NCBI GenBank assembly: GCA_002450255.1
Contig: DJYW01000023.1
Coordinates: forward strand, 1-15,417
Direction: 5' to 3'
Source of the DNA: Gammaproteobacteria bacterium UBA6968
GTDB taxonomy: Bacteria; Pseudomonadota; Gammaproteobacteria; Pseudomonadales; Azotimanducaceae
Length of the DNA stretch: 15,417 bases
Shown here: piece after piece, positions 7,804 to 14,064 of the stretch
Position numbering within the stretch: the stretch's first letter is position 1
Layout of the letters: each line of letters opens with the position of its first letter
Made by a program: the position numbers and the translations under genes
The notes under the pieces: model-generated
Seen by the model: only the letters and a program-made list of their open reading frames with translations
Databases searched by the model: none
What the model was told of the DNA's origin: nothing

Positions 7804-8652
7804 CTAGGCGACGATCGCTTGTTTCAACTTTTTCATCGCATTTTTTTCTAGCTGACGAATGCGTTCGGCACTGACGCCATACTCTGCAGCCAGCTGGTGT
7901 AGGGTCGATTTATCATCGCTCAGCCAACGCTGCTGCAATATGTCTCTGCTACGCTCGTCTAAACCAGCAAGGCCGGCGCTAAGACGTAAGCTAACATCTT
8001 GTTCGGCGTCTTCAGCGGCGACTAAATCAGCAGGGTCTGGTGCAGACGAGGCTAGGAAATGCGCGGGCGCTGCCCCCGCTTCATCATCATCTGTATAGCC
8101 ATCGAATGCCATATCGTTAGAGCTTAGACGCCCTTCCATACGCGTGACTTCAGCAGCTGAGACGCCTAAATCGTCTGCAATCGCTTGGGTTTCGTCCTGC
8201 GACAACCAAGACAGAGAGCGTTTTGCGCTACGTAAATTAAAGAACAGTTTGCGCTGTGCCTTGGTGGTTGCCACCTTTACGATGCGCCAGTTACGTAAAA
8301 TGTACTCGTGCATTTCGGCCTTAATCCAATGCACCGCAAAAGAAATCAGCCGAACGCCCACATTTGGGTCAAAACGCTTAACAGCCTTCATCAGGCCCAC
8401 ATTCCCTTCCTGAATCAGGTCGGCCTGCGGCAACCCATATCCTTGGTAAGAACGCGCAAGATGAACTACAAAGCGCAGGTGGCAAAGCACCAGTTCTCTT
8501 GCGGCATTGAGATCGCCATCGTCAAAAAAGCGTTCAGACAACGCTTTCTCGTGCTCGGGCTTTAAGATAGGAAATTGCCCGATGGTCCGAAGATAGGCAT
8601 CGAGATCTTGGCCGGGCGCAATGCTCGGCAACGTCATTACATTTGTGCTCAT
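7804..8652 (-). CDS. rpoH: heat-shock sigma factor sigma-32
   Basis: A 282-residue group 3 sigma-70-family factor directing RNA polymerase to heat-shock promoters. Region 2 spans about 50-125 with HLRFVVHLARSYQGYGLPQ, DLIQEGNVGLMKAVKRFDP and the region 2.4 helix ending RNWRIVK; the diagnostic RpoH box QRKLFFNLR is at 133-141; region 4 with its helix-turn-helix (LHQLAAEYGVSAERIRQLEKNAM) closes the protein. Length matches the family (about 284). ATG 8652 has CCGGAAG about 6-7 bases upstream on the minus strand. The only strong promoter signal in front coincides with a perfect CIRCE operator (8683-8709), leaving a predicted leader of only about 20 bases. Upstream is ftsX (134-base gap), the usual neighbour; downstream are the DUF423 gene and trmB. 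Confidence 0.98.
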   Translation of the reverse strand: MSTNVMTLPSIAPGQDLDAYLRTIGQFPILKPEHEKALSERFFDDGDLNAARELVLCHLRFVVHLARSYQGYGLPQADLIQEGNVGLMKAVKRFDPNVGVRLISFAVHWIKAEMHEYILRNWRIVKVATTKAQRKLFFNLRSAKRSLSWLSQDETQAIADDLGVSAAEVTRMEGRLSSNDMAFDGYTDDDEAGAAPAHFLASSAPDPADLVAAEDAEQDVSLRLSAGLAGLDERSRDILQQRWLSDDKSTLHQLAAEYGVSAERIRQLEKNAMKKLKQAIVA

Positions 8653-8679
8653 GTGATACTTCCGGTAACACTTTCAATT

Positions 8680-8709
8680 ATTTTAGCACTCCCTACCTTA
8701 GAGTGCTAA
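8680..8709 (-). promoter_or_regulatory. sigma-70-type promoter of rpoH, overlapped by CIRCE
   Basis: On the minus strand, TTAGCA (8709-8704, 4 of 6 to TTGACA) and TAAAAT (8685-8680, 5 of 6 to TATAAT) are separated by 18 bases. The -35 is the upstream CIRCE arm and the -10 begins in the downstream arm, so HrcA would block polymerase. Predicted initiation near 8673 gives a leader of about 20 bases with the rpoH ribosome-binding site. Confidence 0.65.
8683..8709. promoter_or_regulatory. CIRCE operator (HrcA site) before rpoH
   Basis: TTAGCACTC (8683-8691), nine bases, then GAGTGCTAA (8701-8709) matches the CIRCE consensus TTAGCACTC-N9-GAGTGCTAA at all 18 arm positions with the exact spacing. 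CIRCE is the binding site of HrcA, the repressor whose activity depends on the GroEL chaperonin, and is best known before groESL and hrcA-grpE-dnaK operons. Here it lies 31-57 bases ahead of the rpoH start codon and covers the predicted -35 and -10. The motif is seen directly; repression of rpoH by HrcA is inference, and no hrcA gene is in this window. Confidence 0.93.
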
Positions 8710-8786
8710 TAAAAAAGATAGATGAAAACAGAACGTTAGTTGCGATAAGTCATCGATAGAGGAAAGAGGATCAGAAACTTTTGAAG

Positions 8787-9764
8787 TTAGGCGCTTTCTA
8801 AATCGCGTATTCGTTGAGAGGCCGCTAGACGCGCACCAAATACCCCTAATGCTCCGCCGACCAGCAAAAGTCTGCCCAGAAACTCAGCATCAAACCCAAC
8901 CACCCTGAGGGGCACTTGATAACTGCCTAACAGAGTTTCCAGCGGCTGCTCTATCACGCTGAGTGCCAAGGCCAGCAACATTGCTGCGATAACCGCACCG
9001 CCAAGCCCATAAAACGCTCCAAAGTAAAGAAATGGACGCCGAATTTGACGCGGCGTTGCCCCAACCAAATGGAGCACTCTTAGCTCTTCTAATCTGGCCT
9101 CAATCGCAAGGCGAACAGATGCTCCGGTCACTAAAACAGCGGCAACACCGAATAAAACAGCCAGGAGAGCACCAAGCCGCTGAACAATTTGGGTCATATC
9201 CCGCAACCGCTCTAGCCAGGTACGTTCCAGCACTGCTTCATCGACATGCACATGCCGCGAATACTGCGCCTGTAATCGATCAAGCTCGCCCAGTTCACCT
9301 TCGGTCTTGATCATAACTTTGATGGACGCGGGTAAAGGGTTATCGTCAATCAATGCCAAAGCACTCCGAATCACATCCGTTTGCGACCCTTCGGCAAGGA
9401 ATTCCTGCAATGCCTCATCTGCCGACTTGAGTGATAACTTATCCACCACCGGATCCTCTGCCAACGTCGCACGCACTTCATCAATCACTGCTGCAGGTGT
9501 CGCCGGAACAAAATAAATCGTCATACCGAGGCGCCCTTGCCAATCAGCGCCAAGCACTTGCATATTCATTTGGACTAGCCTGAGCCCGCCTGGCAACGCC
9601 AGCGCTATGCCAACCAAAAGCCAAACGACCATGCTAGTGCCCAAGCGCTGGCTGACGAAACTGGCAGTTTCAGCAAGCGTGCGGGCGTGATCGCGCAGCC
9701 AGCTACGCAAGGACCAGTCTCGCTCACCAATTAACTGCTCCCATGCACTAGGACGCTTACTCAC
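8787..9764 (-). CDS. ftsX: cell-division protein FtsX
   Basis: A 325-residue inner-membrane subunit of the FtsEX complex, which couples ATP hydrolysis at the septum to activation of peptidoglycan hydrolases through a periplasmic loop. Layout: cytoplasmic N-terminus of about 43 residues, TM1 (about 44-66), a periplasmic domain (about 67-190) with the family block DDNPLPASIKV (140-150), TM2 (about 193-215), the cytoplasmic coupling segment ELRVLHLVGATPRQIRRPF (start 227), TM3 (about 246-270), and TM4 (about 296-315). The start is GTG 9764: AGGA (9772-9775) lies 7 bases ahead, whereas the nearby ATG reads into a stop. The ftsE stop is 36 bases upstream. The C-terminus is followed by the rpoH promoter region with no evident terminator. 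Confidence 0.96.
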   Translation of the reverse strand: MSKRPSAWEQLIGERDWSLRSWLRDHARTLAETASFVSQRLGTSMVVWLLVGIALALPGGLRLVQMNMQVLGADWQGRLGMTIYFVPATPAAVIDEVRATLAEDPVVDKLSLKSADEALQEFLAEGSQTDVIRSALALIDDNPLPASIKVMIKTEGELGELDRLQAQYSRHVHVDEAVLERTWLERLRDMTQIVQRLGALLAVLFGVAAVLVTGASVRLAIEARLEELRVLHLVGATPRQIRRPFLYFGAFYGLGGAVIAAMLLALALSVIEQPLETLLGSYQVPLRVVGFDAEFLGRLLLVGGALGVFGARLAASQRIRDLESA

Positions 9765-9800
9765 CGTGTCATCCTTTTTGCATACATATTCGCATACACA

Positions 9801-10484
9801 TCACAGTCCGTTCGCTGCGGGCATGTCGTCAACAACTTTGCCTTCCTGAAGATGCATGGTGCGCAGGCCAAGTCGGCGTATCAGTTCTACATCGTGAGTC
9901 GCGATGATGACTGTCGTACCAATCTCATTGAATTGGTTGAACAATCGCATAATGCTCTCGGAAAGGTAGGGGTCTAAATTACCCGTGGGCTCGTCAGCCA
10001 GTAGAATTCGCGGTCGATTGACTACCGCACGAGCTATACCAACGCGCTGTTGCTCGCCGGTAGACAGATAGCTTGGCAACATGGTTTCTTTATCGAGCAG
10101 TCCGACCCGACCCAAAGCACCTCGAACACGACGGGCAATATCGCGTGGGTGCCAATTCCTAATCAATAGCGGAATCGCCACGTTTTCGTAAATGCTGCGG
10201 TCCGCAAGCAAATGGTGGTCCTGAAAAACAACGCCAACCTGACGTCGGTACCAGGGCAGTTGCTGCGCCGTCAGTCCGCCGATATCCACACCATTAACCA
10301 AAACGCGGCCTCGCGTCGGTCGGTCTGCACCAATCAGAAGTTTCAGAAAAGTACTTTTGCCAGCCCCGGAGTGGCCGGTCAAAAAGGTCATGGAGCCCTC
10401 GTCAAACTGCGCAGAAATATTCGATAACCCTTCCTGCCCGTTATCAAAGCGTCTGGTGACATGTTGTAATTCAATCGTCGACAT
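9801..10484 (-). CDS. ftsE: cell-division ATP-binding protein FtsE
   Basis: A 227-residue ABC-type ATPase that pairs with FtsX at the division site. Walker A is GHSGAGKST (37-45), Q-loop VFQDHHLL (86-93), signature LSTGEQQRVGIARA (140-153), Walker B ILLADEPTGNLDP (160-172) and switch histidine H197 in ATHD. The signature carries T at the third position where the standard form is LSGGEQQR; I list this as a minor variant, still compatible with activity. The start ATG 10484 is 5 bases after the ftsY stop, so ftsY and ftsE are coupled, and ftsX follows. The ftsY-ftsE-ftsX-rpoH order is conserved in many gammaproteobacteria. Confidence 0.97.
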   Translation of the reverse strand: MSTIELQHVTRRFDNGQEGLSNISAQFDEGSMTFLTGHSGAGKSTFLKLLIGADRPTRGRVLVNGVDIGGLTAQQLPWYRRQVGVVFQDHHLLADRSIYENVAIPLLIRNWHPRDIARRVRGALGRVGLLDKETMLPSYLSTGEQQRVGIARAVVNRPRILLADEPTGNLDPYLSESIMRLFNQFNEIGTTVIIATHDVELIRRLGLRTMHLQEGKVVDDMPAANGL

Positions 10485-10489
10485 AGCGA

Positions 10490-11515
10490 TTATTCGGCCA
10501 CTGTAGTCTCTTCCGCGAGCAACGCATCAACAAAGTCTTCTGCATTGAAGGGGCGCAAGTCATCCTCACTTTCACCCACGCCGATAAAATAAACAGGCAG
10601 TGACCCACTAGCCGCATCTTCGTCGCTATTTTTCGCAGCGTTTTCCAGGCCACTTTCGGCTATGGCAAATACGACCCCTGCTTTGGCGCTACCGTCTAAC
10701 TTGGTCAGCACTAAGCCCGTTAACGGCACTGCCTCGCCGAATAATTGAACCTGGCTCAATGCGTTTTGGCCCACACCAGCGTCGAGCACCAAAATGACCT
10801 CATGTGGCGCGTCTGCATCCAGCCGCTTTACCACTCGATGGATTTTCGCTAGTTCGTCCATTAACTGAGCTTTGGCTTGCAACCGGCCAGCGGTATCCAC
10901 AAGCAACACATCGACGCCTTTGGACCGGGCAGACGCTACAGCGTCGTACACGACTGATGCACTGTCCGAACCTTGAGCTTGAGCGACCACCGGCACATCA
11001 TTCCTATCACCCCACACTTGTAACTGCTCGACTGCAGCAGCTCGAAACGTATCACCAGCCGCGAGCATGACGCTGTGGCCTTCACGCTGAAACTTTTTGG
11101 CAAGCTTCCCGATCGTCGTGGTCTTGCCAACCCCATTTACGCCAACAAAAAATATCACTCTTGGACCAGGCGGTGACACTGAAAGTTGGCCTTCCAAAGC
11201 AATCAGTTTTTGCTTGAGCAACTCACTAAGCGCGCTGTGCAATGCACGCGTGTCGGCCAATTGGCTGCGTCTAACTTTCTCGGCGAGCTCAGCGATTATC
11301 CCTTGCGTCGTGGCTACGCCGACGTCTGTGCTCAATAAAGCCATCTCCAGGTCATCGAGCACTTCGGGACCGATTTCTTTTTCACCGAGCAGTAAGTTGC
11401 CCACCCCTTCCGCCAACTGCGTACGGGTCTTTCGCAAGCCGCTGCGAATACGCCCCAAAAAACTAACTGATTTTTCTGGCGGCGTTTCAGCACTATCATT
11501 ACCGGAATTGCTCAT
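10490..11515 (-). CDS. ftsY: signal recognition particle receptor FtsY
   Basis: A 341-residue SRP-type GTPase that docks SRP-ribosome complexes at the inner membrane. The acidic A domain is very short: the basic amphipathic lipid-binding helix starts at F19 (FLGRIRSGLRKTR), so the protein is close to the minimal NG core, unlike E. coli FtsY with about 195 residues before it. N-domain motif LLSTDVG (60-66); G1 GVNGVGKTTT (125-134), DTFRAAAVEQL (155-165), DTAGRLQ (207-213), G4 TKLDGSAKAG (271-280) and closing GVGESEDDLRPF (312-323). Two oddities: about 15 additional residues (around 289-304, rich in A, S, D, N) between the helix after G4 and the GVGE strand, and DAGVGQNA where E. coli has DASTGQNA. 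ATG 11515 is preceded by AGAGA at about 8-10 bases. Confidence 0.97.
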   Translation of the reverse strand: MSNSGNDSAETPPEKSVSFLGRIRSGLRKTRTQLAEGVGNLLLGEKEIGPEVLDDLEMALLSTDVGVATTQGIIAELAEKVRRSQLADTRALHSALSELLKQKLIALEGQLSVSPPGPRVIFFVGVNGVGKTTTIGKLAKKFQREGHSVMLAAGDTFRAAAVEQLQVWGDRNDVPVVAQAQGSDSASVVYDAVASARSKGVDVLLVDTAGRLQAKAQLMDELAKIHRVVKRLDADAPHEVILVLDAGVGQNALSQVQLFGEAVPLTGLVLTKLDGSAKAGVVFAIAESGLENAAKNSDEDAASGSLPVYFIGVGESEDDLRPFNAEDFVDALLAEETTVAE

Positions 11516-11529
11516 GGAACCGTATCTCT

Positions 11530-11661
11530 ATGCCTACTGAAATTGACGCATGCTTTCGCTCGATGGCGACCTTACAACGAAACGGCGTTTGCTGCGGTGA
11601 GCACAAACAGAAATCGATTTATATTGACGTTTACACAACGCTTGCCGAAGGTCGCGACTGA
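11530..11661 (+). CDS. possible 43-residue ORF coupled to rsmD
   Basis: An ATG at 11530 opens 43 codons that end at TGA 11659-11661, whose last base is the first base of the rsmD ATG (TGATG, a classic coupling arrangement). The peptide starts MPTEIDACFRSM, contains C8, a CC pair at 21-22 and H25, and ends TTLAEGRD. I recognise no family. The Shine-Dalgarno is poor (GGAAC about 10 bases before). It fills nearly the whole ftsY-rsmD gap, where Pseudomonas carries M16-type peptidase genes; I see no clear similarity to those. It could equally be a chance frame in an intergenic region. Confidence 0.3.
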   Translation: MPTEIDACFRSMATLQRNGVCCGEHKQKSIYIDVYTTLAEGRD

Positions 11662-12239
11662 TGGCTTCTTACGGCCAAGTTCGCATTATCAGCGGTAAAT
11701 GGAAAGGGCGAAAGATAAGATTTCCAGCAGCCAAAGGTCTAAGACCCAGTTTGGGACGTAATCGTGAAACCCTATTCAACTGGATCCGTCCGGAAATAGC
11801 CGGCGCTCGCTGTCTCGACCTTTTTGCAGGTTCCGGTATTTTGGGATTCGAAGCCGCGTCCCTGCAAGCAAAAAGCGTCGATTTTATCGACAGTAACCGC
11901 GAGGTAGTGAGAGCGCTGCGCGAAAACTTGACCGTTCTGAAAGACAACTCTGACGGCCCAAAGATGGAGGTCTACCTAACAGACTCAATCCGTTGGCTAA
12001 AGCAGGCAACCGAGCCTTACGACATCATTTTTCTGGATCCACCTTACACAGAACCAGCGTTATTAAAGTCGGCGCTTAAAAGCATAGAAACTCAGCAGTT
12101 GTGCGGTGGCCTCGTCTACGCGGAATCAAACGCCAAAGAAAGCCTGATCACTCAGTGTGAAACAACGGGATTCGAGGTGCTAAGATCGGTGCGCGCCGGT
12201 GACAGCTTTGCGATCCTAGCAAGCCCGATCAATCGCTAG
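11661..12239 (+). CDS. rsmD: 16S rRNA (guanine966-N2)-methyltransferase RsmD
   Basis: A 192-residue SAM-dependent N6/N2-type methyltransferase that modifies G966 of 16S rRNA in the 30S head. The N-terminal block VRIISGKWKGRKI (7-19) and GLRPSLGRNRETLFNWI (start 26) are typical; motif I is CLDLFAGSGILGFEAASL (51-68) and the catalytic motif IV is DPPY (126-129) in IIFLDPPYTEP. A C-terminal strand AGDSFAIL closes the fold. Usual length is about 185-200. ATG 11661 has GAAGG (11647-11651) 9 bases upstream. It is divergent from ftsY, with 145 bases between the starts. coaD follows in the same direction after about 290 bases. Confidence 0.95.
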   Translation: MASYGQVRIISGKWKGRKIRFPAAKGLRPSLGRNRETLFNWIRPEIAGARCLDLFAGSGILGFEAASLQAKSVDFIDSNREVVRALRENLTVLKDNSDGPKMEVYLTDSIRWLKQATEPYDIIFLDPPYTEPALLKSALKSIETQQLCGGLVYAESNAKESLITQCETTGFEVLRSVRAGDSFAILASPINR

Positions 12240-12490
12240 AGCAAAGCAAGCTTTCCGTCCGCGTCGCCCCTATCAACTCCAAGCGTTATCTGCTCCGAGG
12301 CAATCAAAGACAGGTAAGCGGAGAAAGCCGAGCATGCGTCAGCGCAGAATTTGCTGAGTTTGCTAAAGGCGGAGAGAGTCTGTAAGAGAGACAGAGCATC
12401 GACTAGTTGAAGAAAAAATAGCCGAACGAAAAGGTTGCAATAGAGGCTGACGCTTGCAGCCCAAAATGCACGCCGCTACCATCAAAGAAA
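12240..12490. other. rsmD-coaD intergenic region
   Basis: About 250 bases with no supported gene on either strand. It is purine-rich in its second half (GAGAGAGTC and GAGAGAC around 12372-12392) and has only a 5-bp hairpin there (TCTGT 12379-12383, ACAGA 12391-12395) without a T-run. A GAGG at 12443-12446 lies 7 bases before the TTG at 12454 that could open an extended coaD. Confidence 0.4.
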
Positions 12491-12519
12491 TTGTCGAGTT
12501 GTACGTCAGCTCATATAAA
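12491..12519 (+). promoter_or_regulatory. candidate promoter immediately upstream of coaD
   Basis: TTGTCG (12491-12496, 4 of 6) and TATAAA (12514-12519, 5 of 6) are exactly 17 bases apart. Initiation would fall near 12526, about 3 bases before the coaD ATG, and the -10 overlaps the Shine-Dalgarno AAAGG (12517-12521). If used it would give an almost leaderless mRNA; it may instead be a chance match inside a longer transcript. Confidence 0.35.
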
Positions 12520-12528
12520 GGTCTAGCT

Positions 12529-13008
12529 ATGACAGAACGAGTAGTGGTATATCCGGGATCGTTTAACCCCATCACCAACGGCCATACGGATTTAGTCGAA
12601 CGTGCACTACACCTCTTTGACCATGTTGTGCTGGCAATAGGAACTTCGGCACAGAAAGATCCAAAGGTGGACTTAGCTGATCGCATTGGGCTTTGCAGTG
12701 AGGTCCTAGCCGAATTCGGGGGACGGGTTTCCGTTGAAGGATTCAACACCCTTCTCGTGGATTACGTACAGAGCAAAGGTGCGCGCTTTATTCTGCGAGG
12801 CCTCCGTACGGTAACCGACTTTGACTACGAGTTTCAGATGGCGGAGATGAATCGCTCGTTAAGCCCTGCTATCGAATACGTGTTTTTACCCACATCGAAA
12901 GATTGTTCGTTTATCTCTTCTACACTCGTGCGAGAAATCGCCGCGCTAGGCGGTGATATTTCTCAATTCGTGCACCCAGCTGTCGTCAACGCAATAAGCA
13001 ACCACTAG
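12529..13008 (+). CDS. coaD: phosphopantetheine adenylyltransferase
   Basis: A 159-residue nucleotidyltransferase that joins ATP and 4'-phosphopantetheine to dephospho-CoA, the penultimate step of coenzyme A synthesis. The nucleotide-binding motif is YPGSFNPITNGHTDL with the HxGH-like TNGH (residues 16-19); later blocks are the substrate region GFNTLLVDYVQSKGA, RGLRTVTDFDYEFQMAEMN and the second nucleotide motif with SSTLVREIA. The ATG at 12529 is chosen because AAAGG (12517-12521) is well spaced and the first strand of the fold begins 3 residues in, giving the normal length of about 160. The frame is open upstream to a TTG at 12454, also with a good Shine-Dalgarno, so a 25-residue extension cannot be excluded. 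The stop overlaps the mutM stop in one CTAG. Confidence 0.96.
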   Translation: MTERVVVYPGSFNPITNGHTDLVERALHLFDHVVLAIGTSAQKDPKVDLADRIGLCSEVLAEFGGRVSVEGFNTLLVDYVQSKGARFILRGLRTVTDFDYEFQMAEMNRSLSPAIEYVFLPTSKDCSFISSTLVREIAALGGDISQFVHPAVVNAISNH

Positions 13009-13829
13009 CGCCAACCACTGTAACGCTGACACTGCGGGCAAAAGACCGTAGAGCGTTGTCCTAGATTTTGCTTCCTTAGTGTCGCGCCACAGTTACGACA
13101 CGGCAGTCCCTCACGTCCGTATACCTTTAGGCTCTGTTTAAAGTATCCCGGCTGGCCATCTGAATTGACGAAATCACGCAGTGTCGTGCCACCCATATCT
13201 ATGGCCCGAGAGAGTATCGCGCGAATCGCCTCAGCGAGTCGGTCGTAGGCTTTTCGGGTGACTCGATGGGCTTGAGTACCGGGGCGAATCCCGGCGGTGA
13301 ATAACGCCTCAGCGGCGTAAATGTTACCCACGCCAACTACGATATTGGCATTCATGATAAATATTTTGACCGCAACGCGCCGCCGCCGCGATAGACGAAA
13401 CAGGTAATCCCCAGAAAACTCGTTGCCCAACGGTTCTACGCCAAGGTCTCGCAATAACCAATGCGTTTCGTCTCCCGTTGGCTGGAAATGGAAACTGCCA
13501 AATCGACGCGGATCGTTGTAGCGCAGAACCAGGCCAGAACTGAGTTGCACATCAATGTGATCGTGTCGCTTTGGCGGCACATCAGGATTAACTAAACGCA
13601 AACTGCCAGACATGCCAAGATGAATAATGATTTGCCCTTCCGGGATTTGTATCAAGATATACTTCGCACGCCGGCGTACGTCGATAATCGGTTGCCCGAT
13701 CAGGCTGGGGGGAAGTTCAAAAGGCCAGCGTAATCGCGCTTCGCGCGCGGTTATCGCTGATATTTTTTGGTCGCAAATATGCGGCTTGATGCCGCGACAG
13801 GTGGTTTCGACCTCGGGTAGTTCAGGCAC
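13005..13829 (-). CDS. mutM: formamidopyrimidine-DNA glycosylase (Fpg)
   Basis: A 274-residue bifunctional base-excision repair enzyme that removes 8-oxoguanine and formamidopyrimidines and cleaves the abasic site. The N-terminus PELPEVET supplies the catalytic proline (P2 after Met removal) and E3; K56 is in RRRAKYI; the helix-two-turn-helix contains VVGVGNIYAAEALF (164-177); the C-terminal zinc finger is C244, C247, C264, C267 with R259 (GQRSTVFCPQC) as the beta-hairpin-loop arginine. The start is a GTG at 13829; this is fixed by the required MPELPE N-terminus despite the absence of a clear Shine-Dalgarno (the nearest AGG is 12 bases away). It is 16 bases downstream of rpmG, so translation is probably coupled, and convergent with coaD. 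Confidence 0.97.
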   Translation of the reverse strand: MPELPEVETTCRGIKPHICDQKISAITAREARLRWPFELPPSLIGQPIIDVRRRAKYILIQIPEGQIIIHLGMSGSLRLVNPDVPPKRHDHIDVQLSSGLVLRYNDPRRFGSFHFQPTGDETHWLLRDLGVEPLGNEFSGDYLFRLSRRRRVAVKIFIMNANIVVGVGNIYAAEALFTAGIRPGTQAHRVTRKAYDRLAEAIRAILSRAIDMGGTTLRDFVNSDGQPGYFKQSLKVYGREGLPCRNCGATLRKQNLGQRSTVFCPQCQRYSGWR

Positions 13830-13845
13830 TCAGGAGAGCAGCCTG

Positions 13846-14001
13846 TTACTTGATCTTGCCTTCTTTGTAGATGACGTGTTTTCTGACCACTGGGTCGTAC
13901 TTACGAATTTCCATCTTATCTGGCGTATTTTTCTTGTTTTTGTCTGTCGTGTAGTAGTGCCCTGTTCCAGCACTTGAAACCAGCTTAATCTTGTCTCGCA
14001 T
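13846..14001 (-). CDS. rpmG: 50S ribosomal protein L33
   Basis: A 51-residue basic protein of the large ribosomal subunit, located near the E site. The sequence begins [19 protein letters not shown] and continues with [17 protein letters not shown] and ends VIYKEGKIK, a clear L33 of the cysteine-free type: the two CxxC zinc pairs seen in some L33 paralogues are absent. The length is typical. A strong Shine-Dalgarno AAAGGA (14009-14014 on the minus strand) lies 7 bases before ATG 14001. It follows rpmB by 63 bases containing a hairpin, and precedes mutM by 16 bases; radC-rpmB-rpmG-mutM is also the E. coli order. Confidence 0.97.
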   Translation of the reverse strand: MRDKIKLVSSAGTGHYYTTDKNKKNTPDKMEIRKYDPVVRKHVIYKEGKIK

Positions 14002-14033
14002 GATTCGATCCTTTAACTGTGAGCCTATCGTCT

Positions 14034-14050
14034 AACAAGCTTCGCTTGTT
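14034..14050 (-). other. hairpin between rpmB and rpmG
   Basis: AACAAGC (14034-14040) and GCTTGTT (14044-14050) form a perfect 7-bp stem around a 3-base loop in the 63-base rpmB-rpmG gap, about 20 bases before the rpmG Shine-Dalgarno. No T-run follows on the minus strand, so it is unlikely to be a full terminator; it may modulate or protect the rpmB-rpmG mRNA. Confidence 0.5.
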
Positions 14051-14064
14051 GTTGGGCTGTATGC

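Noticed and set aside
8776..8788. Terminator after ftsX (AACTT/AAGTT)
   Set aside because: The stem is 5 A/T-rich pairs with no T-run, so it cannot be expected to stop transcription into rpoH.
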